A stretch of 64,000 bases of DNA from Pelagibius sp. Alg239-R121. Its GTDB lineage: Bacteria; Pseudomonadota; Alphaproteobacteria; Kiloniellales; Kiloniellaceae. The translations under genes were made by a program, and so were the position numbers. Below, piece after piece: positions 58,712 to 64,000 of this stretch; positions within the stretch are counted from its first letter, which is position 1; each line of letters starts with the position of its first letter. A model generated the notes under the pieces. That model had not been told where the DNA came from, made no database searches, and saw only the letters and a program-made list of their open reading frames with translations. The DNA lies in NCBI RefSeq assembly GCF_947331435.1, contig NZ_CAMZOF010000007.1:434001-498000 (forward strand), given 5' to 3'.

Positions 58712-60727
58712 CTAATTGCTTCGCGAGGTTTCTGCCCGGTCTTCGAAGACCGGCACAAAGACTCTGGATACTGTTTCCGAGCCTAAGCTCGACAGATGAT
58801 CGTCATCCCGATAGAGCGGTTGCCCATCGATCGCGATTTTACAATGGCTCCGGTCACAGAGAACGTCAGCCGGACGGAGAATTTCGATCGGAAATTTTTG
58901 CGCGATGGCGTTGAAAGTCTCTGTCGCAAATGCCTGCCGTTCGACATAGGCATCGAACTGGGGCCGTATGTCGATTGGTCGGTCGTAGTAGACCCCGCGT
59001 GACATCACTTCCGGAACCAGCCACTTGACCTCGGGGACCTGGGCCAGAATGAAAACGCGCTTCCCCAATCCATGCAACTGCTCAATGGTCCGCTCCAGAC
59101 TGCGCCTGAATACGGGTTTATTATCAGCCGTGCCGTCATCTTCGCTGTCGTCATCCCCGAGGTAGGATCTGCCGGTGACGTAACCGTATCCTGTGCCCTC
59201 GCTGTAAAGTGCCCATCGGGCAACCAGCACGACGCTTTCGATTGTTTCGATTGTTTCGACCTGCTCCATGACTGCATCGTTGAAGTCGCGGCACCAGTGA
59301 CTTTCAGATTTGTCGAGGCGACTGACACCGGTGAGCGGCGGACACCCGATGTAATAGGCAAAGAGGCCTGACTGCATTTCCCGGCTGGCCTGCTGGTCGA
59401 CCCCGTAAACGGCCGCGAGTGCATGAGAATCGCCCCAAACCACGAACGACGGCGGGGCCGCTTGCGAAGCTCCGACCTTGCAGAGAGCGCCGGCCCTCAC
59501 TTCTTCCGGCGTGATGTAGCTGCAGTCTTTGTAAAAGGGACTGACTTCACTGCCGACCTTTGCGATCTCCAGCAGATCTTTGGGGACTCGGCCCGGCAAG
59601 CCGCCGCTGACGTGAATAGCAAGTCCGAACGCGATGGAGGCTGCCATGACGCTTCCGGCGCCCGCGAACAGAGGGAGGCGGGCAATGGCGGTGCTGCGGC
59701 CTCGGAATGGTCGTTCGACGTAGCGCCATGAGAGGATCGCCAGGAGCAGGCTTGCCGCGATCACACCCCAGGCTTCCGGCACGGTTAACTGCCGCAATGC
59801 GAATAGCCTGGCGAAAACCAGCAACGGCCAATGCCACAGGTAGAGCGAGTAGGAGACGAGGCCCAGAAAGACAAGGGCCTGCAGGCTCATGACACGATTG
59901 ACCAAAGGAAGCGGACTGCCCGGGGCCGATGTTGTGTTTCCCGCATAGATGATGAAGGCCGTTCCGAGGCAGGGGAACAGTGCATTTGCACCGGGAAATG
60001 GCGTTACTTCCGAAAAACCGAAAACCGCATAGGTAATCAACAGGAGACCCGCGAGGGCTATAAGGTTTCGCGCTGCGGTGTTGCTGGTGACCGGCAGGGC
60101 ACCACAGGCCAGAATGGCGCCGATCAAAAGTTCCCAGGCACGTGTCGGCAGCAGATAGAAGGTTGCTTCCGGCGCGTAGGCGACACCGTAGAGGCTGGCA
60201 GCAAAGGACAGGACGGCAGTGCCGGCGAAGTAGGGCAGATAGCGGCGCTTCGCGAACTTCGCCACTAGAAGGATCAAGAGCGGGAAGAAAATGTAGAACT
60301 GTTCTTCGACGGCCAGAGACCAGGTATGCAGGAGGGGTTTCTGTTCCGCCGGCGCGTCGAAATATCCGCTTTCGAGCCAGAACAGGAAGTTCGACGAAAA
60401 GCCGGTCGTTGCGACGACGCTCTGCCCGAAATCCTTCAGATCGTTCGGAAACAGAAGAAAGGGACTGGCCAGCGCGCAGAACGCGATGACCGTAAAGAGG
60501 GCCGGAAAGATCCTCCTGATGCGGCGCTCATAGAACTCTACGATCGAGAAGCGTCCGTCTTCGCGCTCGAAGATCAGTATGGAAGTGATCAAGTAGCCGG
60601 AGATGACGAAAAAGACATCGACGCCAATGAAGCCGCCCGAAAAGGCCTCAAACCCAGCGTGATACAGGACCACCGGAAGCACCGCGAGGGCGCGCAGGCC
60701 GTCTATGTCAGATCTGTATTTCTGCAC
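58712..60727 (-). CDS. Acyltransferase-3/SGNH-domain membrane protein (OafA-like)
   Basis: About 671 residues from a GTG at 60727, giving the typical start VQKYRSDIDGLRALAVLPVVLYHAG; a GTG at 60793 is also in frame. Ten or so transmembrane helices form the acyltransferase-3 domain (GVDVFFVISGYLI; SLAVEEQFYIFFP). A periplasmic SGNH esterase/transferase domain follows, with GDSH (FVVWGDSHALAAVYGV) and the C-terminal DDDHLS catalytic motif. Such proteins O-acetylate lipopolysaccharide, peptidoglycan or exopolysaccharide. No glycan synthesis genes adjoin it. Confidence 0.9.
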   Translation of the reverse strand: MQKYRSDIDGLRALAVLPVVLYHAGFEAFSGGFIGVDVFFVISGYLITSILIFEREDGRFSIVEFYERRIRRIFPALFTVIAFCALASPFLLFPNDLKDFGQSVVATTGFSSNFLFWLESGYFDAPAEQKPLLHTWSLAVEEQFYIFFPLLILLVAKFAKRRYLPYFAGTAVLSFAASLYGVAYAPEATFYLLPTRAWELLIGAILACGALPVTSNTAARNLIALAGLLLITYAVFGFSEVTPFPGANALFPCLGTAFIIYAGNTTSAPGSPLPLVNRVMSLQALVFLGLVSYSLYLWHWPLLVFARLFALRQLTVPEAWGVIAASLLLAILSWRYVERPFRGRSTAIARLPLFAGAGSVMAASIAFGLAIHVSGGLPGRVPKDLLEIAKVGSEVSPFYKDCSYITPEEVRAGALCKVGASQAAPPSFVVWGDSHALAAVYGVDQQASREMQSGLFAYYIGCPPLTGVSRLDKSESHWCRDFNDAVMEQVETIETIESVVLVARWALYSEGTGYGYVTGRSYLGDDDSEDDGTADNKPVFRRSLERTIEQLHGLGKRVFILAQVPEVKWLVPEVMSRGVYYDRPIDIRPQFDAYVERQAFATETFNAIAQKFPIEILRPADVLCDRSHCKIAIDGQPLYRDDDHLSSLGSETVSRVFVPVFEDRAETSRSN

Positions 60728-60856
60728 TCGAATGACCTGGCTGAATTTGGGCGAACTTCCTGCTGTCGCGCGGCATAGCCGTGCGATTTGCACTGAAGAC
60801 TACAGACATTAGCCGTAATGCACTGTGAAATTTCCATGACTGGGAAAACGGGCGCT

Positions 60857-61339
60857 TTACTGGGTTTGTGGCGTGACGCTCTGAAGCGGCAGTGTCGTCG
60901 TGTTCTTCAATTCGTCGAGAAAGATACTGGAACGGACAGTGGCGATGAACGGCAGGATTAATAAGCGGTGCATGAGAAAGTCGGAGAAAGCCTTTAGATC
61001 GGGCGCGACGACGCGCAGCACATAGTCGGCGTCGCCCGACACCGCATGGCACTCCAGAACTTCGGGATACTCGTGAATTGCCGCGCTGAAGGCCTGGACC
61101 GGGTTGTCGCCATGTTTCTCGAGGGAGACGTTGACGTGCGCCATAACCCCAAAGCCGAGCGCTTCCGGCTCCAGAAGAGCCGTATATCCGCGGATAATCC
61201 CGCCGTCTTCCATGCGTTTCAATCTACGATAGCATTGAGAGGCGGAGAGATTTACTTTTTCGGATAATTCGACGTTTGAGAGGCGTGCGTTGGACTGGAG
61301 ACTCGAAAGTATTTTAACGTCCATAGCATCAACGTGCAT
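60857..61339 (-). CDS. Lrp/AsnC-family regulator next to hppd
   Basis: A 160-residue AsnC-type regulator. The ATG at 61339 follows AAGGGGGA; an open frame extends to 61381. Helix-turn-helix: MDVKILSSLQSNARLSNVELSEKVNLSASQCYRRLKRMEDGGIIRG. RAM domain: VLECHAVSGDADYVLRVVAPDLKAFSDFLMHRL. It is divergent from 4-hydroxyphenylpyruvate dioxygenase, so it probably controls aromatic amino-acid degradation in response to phenylalanine or tyrosine. Two copies of a GCAAGG-type palindrome lie in the shared promoter. Confidence 0.92.
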   Translation of the reverse strand: MHVDAMDVKILSSLQSNARLSNVELSEKVNLSASQCYRRLKRMEDGGIIRGYTALLEPEALGFGVMAHVNVSLEKHGDNPVQAFSAAIHEYPEVLECHAVSGDADYVLRVVAPDLKAFSDFLMHRLLILPFIATVRSSIFLDELKNTTTLPLQSVTPQTQ

Positions 61340-61635
61340 GAAATCCCCCTTCTTTGACTGATTTGCGCAAGGATCATGCATTTCTTAGCATTTGCCACCC
61401 GCAATTCGCAAGGACCTTGCACCCCTTTTTGGGCATAATTCCTGGGTCGGCGAAGGCTTCGGCACGTACCGGCTGCGTGGCGTCAGCTTGACCGCTTGAC
61501 GACTGAGTTGATGGCCAAACAGAAAAATCGGCTGCTGCGCCGAAAAGATGCCGAACGCGGCAGGCGGCTGATGCCGGCCGATGCCGAAACAAACAGAAAC
61601 ACCTGGCGATGACCCGCCAATTCGAGGAGAGAGCG
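61340..61635. promoter_or_regulatory. Divergent lrp / hppd control region with repeated palindromes
   Basis: CGCAAGGATCATGCA (61366-61380) and CGCAAGGACCTTGCA (61407-61421) match at 13 of 15 positions with centres 41 bp apart, about four helical turns. The second contains a perfect GCAAGG-A-CCTTGC palindrome. They are placed where an Lrp-type regulator would bind both promoters. The rest has no gene. GGAGAG precedes hppd. Confidence 0.55.
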
Positions 61636-62706
61636 ATGAGCGACGTTTGGGAAAACCCGATGGGCACCGATGGCTTCGAATTCATTGAATATGCGTCACC
61701 CGATCCCGTTGCGCTCGGGGCACTGTTTGAGACCTTGGGTTTCACTGCAATTGCCCGCCATCGTTCCAAGGATGTCACGCTCTACCGGCAAGGCGACGTC
61801 AACTTCATCATCAACGCCGAGCGCGAAGGTTTCCCGCGGGCGTTCAGCCAGCTGCACGGCCCTTCGGTTTGTGCTATCGCCTTTCGCGTGAAGGACGCAG
61901 CCGCAGCCTGCAACCGGGCGACCGAACTGGGTGGCTGGGTCGTCGAAAGCAAGGCTGGCCCCATGGAGTTGAACATCCCCTCCGTAAAGGGCATCGGCGA
62001 TTCCCTGATCTATCTGGTTGACCGTTACGGCGACAATGGCTCGATCTATGATGTCGACTTCGTGCCCATCAAGGGCGTCGATCAGCACCCCAAGGGCGCC
62101 GGTCTGACCTATATCGACCATCTGACCCACAACGTGCACCGCGGCCGCATGGATGAATGGGGGTCCTTTTACGAACGCCTCTTCAACTTCCGTGAAATCC
62201 GCTACTTCGATATCGAGGGTAAGCTGACCGGGCTGAAATCCCGCGCCATGACCTCGCCCTGCGGCAAGATCCGGATCCCGATTAACGAGAGCTCCGACGA
62301 CAAGTCGCAGATTGCAGAATATCTGGAGCAGTATAACGGCGAAGGCATCCAGCATATCGCCCTGGGCACGGACGACATCTATGCGTCGGTCGAACACCTG
62401 ACCGAGTGCGGCATCGACTTTCAGCGCGATGTGCCCGAGACCTACTACGACAACATCGACGAGCGGCTGCCCGGCCACGGCGAGGATGTCGAGCGCCTGA
62501 TGGCCAACCGCATTCTGATCGACGGCGCACCGACCGAGGACGGCGGGCGCTTGCTGCAGATCTTTACCAAGACCGTCATCGGGCCGGTGTTCTTCGAGCT
62601 GATCCAGCGCAAAGGCGATGAAGGCTTTGGCGAAGGAAACTTCAAGGCTCTGTTTGATTCGATCGAACAGGACCAGATCCGCCGCGGTGTTCTCGACGTC
62701 GCCTGA
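61636..62706 (+). CDS. hppD: 4-hydroxyphenylpyruvate dioxygenase
   Basis: A 356-residue enzyme that converts 4-hydroxyphenylpyruvate to homogentisate in tyrosine catabolism. The ATG at 61636 follows GGAGAGAG; the frame opens at 61609. The iron ligands His162 (IDHLTHNV), His240 (GIQHIAL) and Glu321 ([12 protein letters not shown]) are all present with the spacing known for the Pseudomonas enzyme. Two glyoxalase-like halves are visible. It is divergent from an Lrp regulator and followed by phenylalanine 4-hydroxylase, forming a Phe-to-homogentisate segment. An inverted-repeat element lies directly downstream. Confidence 0.95.
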   Translation: MSDVWENPMGTDGFEFIEYASPDPVALGALFETLGFTAIARHRSKDVTLYRQGDVNFIINAEREGFPRAFSQLHGPSVCAIAFRVKDAAAACNRATELGGWVVESKAGPMELNIPSVKGIGDSLIYLVDRYGDNGSIYDVDFVPIKGVDQHPKGAGLTYIDHLTHNVHRGRMDEWGSFYERLFNFREIRYFDIEGKLTGLKSRAMTSPCGKIRIPINESSDDKSQIAEYLEQYNGEGIQHIALGTDDIYASVEHLTECGIDFQRDVPETYYDNIDERLPGHGEDVERLMANRILIDGAPTEDGGRLLQIFTKTVIGPVFFELIQRKGDEGFGEGNFKALFDSIEQDQIRRGVLDVA

Positions 62707-62731
62707 CGGCCGTGCCGTTAACGGACAGGTA

Positions 62732-62835
62732 ATACCAAGGAGCGTTGATAATGCCCCACATCGCTGCGCCGCACGCTCCTGTCCGAAAGCCGTGCAAAGA
62801 CGTCTCTATGGGTCATTATCAATGCTCCTTGGTAT
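62732..62835. repeat. 104-bp inverted-repeat element between hppd and phhA
   Basis: The 22-base arms at 62732-62753 (starting ATACCAAGGAGC) and 62814-62835 (ending GCTCCTTGGTAT) pair at 21 of 22 positions. They flank a 60-base GC-rich centre. The layout resembles a small non-autonomous repeat (REP or MITE-like) or a processed mRNA hairpin. One arm's first 14 bases recur alone at 24940-24953. No coding potential inside. Confidence 0.65.
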
Positions 62836-62930
62836 AAGCCGGAAGCGGGACAATAGATCCCGCGCGGTGTCACAAGCGGATACCGGGGGTGTGGGGAACG
62901 GGGACGCCAGAAAGCGATCCGGAGGATACC

Positions 62931-63794
62931 ATGCTCCCAGCACCGAGTAGTTCAGAAGCAGTAATTGCGGCCGCGGCCAACGTTCGGGCCGACTATACGG
63001 TCGACCAGGGCTGGGAAGGCTACAGCGCCGAAGATCATGCGATCTGGCGCGAGCTTTTTGACCGGCAGGCAAAGCTGCTGCCGGGGCGTGTCGTGCCGGA
63101 GTTTCTGGAAGGGCTGGAGTTTCTCTCGGTCGCAGCGGACGGCATTCCGGATTTCAACCGTCTGAACGAGCTCCTCGGCAAGGCCACGGGTTGGCGGATC
63201 GTCGCCGTGCCCGGGCTGGTACCGGACGAGGTTTTCTTCGAGCATCTCGCCAACCGCCGCTTCCCGGCGACCAACTGGATCCGCAGCCGCGCACAGCTCG
63301 ACTACCTGGAAGAACCGGATCTGTTTCACGATGTTTTCGGGCATGTGCCGTTGCTCGCCAACCCGGTTTTTGCCGACTACATGCAGGCCTATGGCAAGGG
63401 TGGTCTTCGGGCCTCGGGGAAGGGCGCGCTGCAATATCTGGCGCGGCTCTATTGGTACAGCGTCGAGTTCGGTCTGATCCAGACGCCGGAGGGATTGCGG
63501 ATCTACGGTGCGGGTATCGTCTCTTCGAAAAGCGAAAGCATTTTCGCCCTGGAGTCATCTTCGCCCAACCGCATCCTTTTTGATCTGGAACGGGTCATGT
63601 CGACGCGCTACCGCATCGATGACTTTCAGGAAAGCTATTTCGTAATCAAGAGCTTCAAGCACTTGTTTGACTCTACCGCCCAGGACTTCGCCCCGATCTA
63701 TCAACGCCTCGACGCGCGTGCCGACTACGATCCGGGTGTGCTGCTCGAAAGCGATGACGTGCTAAGTCGTGGGGACGGAAGCTATCACCGATAG
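62931..63794 (+). CDS. phhA: Phenylalanine 4-monooxygenase
   Basis: A 287-residue monomeric bacterial phenylalanine hydroxylase, which uses tetrahydropterin, O2 and Fe(II) to make tyrosine. The ATG at 62931 follows GGAGGA; an earlier in-frame start at 62889 is unlikely. The iron ligands are His133 and His138 in FHDVFGHVPLL and Glu179 in YWYSVEFGL. The family stretch VPGLVPDEVFFEHLANRRFPATNWIR is present. It continues the pathway with hppd upstream, separated by the inverted-repeat element. No pterin dehydratase gene is adjacent within the window. Confidence 0.95.
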   Translation: MLPAPSSSEAVIAAAANVRADYTVDQGWEGYSAEDHAIWRELFDRQAKLLPGRVVPEFLEGLEFLSVAADGIPDFNRLNELLGKATGWRIVAVPGLVPDEVFFEHLANRRFPATNWIRSRAQLDYLEEPDLFHDVFGHVPLLANPVFADYMQAYGKGGLRASGKGALQYLARLYWYSVEFGLIQTPEGLRIYGAGIVSSKSESIFALESSSPNRILFDLERVMSTRYRIDDFQESYFVIKSFKHLFDSTAQDFAPIYQRLDARADYDPGVLLESDDVLSRGDGSYHR

Positions 63795-64000
63795 AGTCTG
63801 ATCGGAATTCAGCGTCCCCCCGCCGACGTCGAATAGCAAGAGCAGGTTCACTAGAGCAGCTGCCATTTAATCTGCGAGATATCCGGTGGCATTGAAGTCG
63901 TTTGGGTATTCAGATTTTCTGAAAAGAGATGGCAGACATTTCCGACGGTTGCCATAAGGGTTTCGAGAGACCCTGCTCTGATACGTCTCAGATGTGCATT

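Noticed and set aside
61696-62478. 260-codon minus-strand frame inside hppd
   Set aside because: Antisense to an enzyme with all catalytic ligands in place; no independent evidence.
1-64000. CRISPR arrays, tRNA/rRNA genes, insertion sequences
   Set aside because: No regularly spaced direct repeats, cloverleaf-like genes or transposase ORFs were recognised by eye. tRNAscan and ISfinder searches would be the formal check.

Overview
The window reads as a chromosomal segment of a free-living alphaproteobacterium, probably Rhodospirillales/Kiloniellales-like. That placement is inferred from a Usg-family protein, a stand-alone DnaA domain IV protein next to an XRE/S24 repressor, PAS_5-type and DUF6356-type small proteins, many ABC uptake systems and moderately GC-rich coding sequence. 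No rRNA, tRNA, CRISPR array, integrase or recognisable transposase gene was seen.

Region by region. 1-9954: a galactoside utilisation cluster with galactokinase (cut by the left edge), GH42 beta-galactosidase, DeoR-type regulator, aldose 1-epimerase, GH36 alpha-galactosidase, two CUT1 sugar ABC permeases and a divergent MsmK/UgpC-type ATPase. The matching sugar-binding protein is not in the window. 10173-15360: a complete five-gene dipeptide/oligopeptide-type ABC importer. 15366-24860: housekeeping and hypothetical genes (PhoH ATPase, TauE/SafE permease, GST, an HtrA-like protein that has lost all three catalytic residues, a long acidic coiled-coil protein, a SleB-type wall hydrolase, Usg). 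This stretch also holds a candidate structured RNA upstream of phoH and a near-perfect sigma-54 promoter in front of a 70-residue membrane/coiled-coil protein.

25032-34520: exported intradiol dioxygenase, MATE pump, and an alphaproteobacterial accessory block with a LexA/CI-like repressor and its repeated TGGGTACAA sites, a DnaA-C-only protein, several conserved-looking unknowns, a Sel1-repeat protein and a cNMP-binding/FHA fusion. 34564-42974: acyl-CoA synthetase, flavoprotein, Bcr/CflA pump, PAS protein, a SnoaL-like gene broken by an in-frame TGA, and a TlpA-like thioredoxin.

43126-51209: a compact cluster that looks like an uncharacterised catabolic system. It has a creatininase-family hydrolase, GST, polar amino-acid-type ABC importer, AhpD-like protein, IPNS-like 2-oxoglutarate/Fe oxygenase, XRE-cupin regulator, a NicX/M29-like metalloenzyme and an SDR. 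A 20-bp-arm inverted repeat sits just before its binding-protein gene. 51321-60727: class II amidotransferase, Lrp regulator, 3-hydroxyisobutyrate-dehydrogenase-like enzyme with dienelactone hydrolase, two PhyH-type dioxygenases, a voltage-gated K+ channel and an acyltransferase-3/SGNH protein. 60857-63794: an aromatic amino-acid degradation locus, with an Lrp regulator divergent from 4-hydroxyphenylpyruvate dioxygenase and phenylalanine 4-hydroxylase. A 104-bp inverted-repeat element lies between the last two genes. The final 206 bases show no gene.

All functions are read from sequence motifs and family knowledge. No database search was possible.
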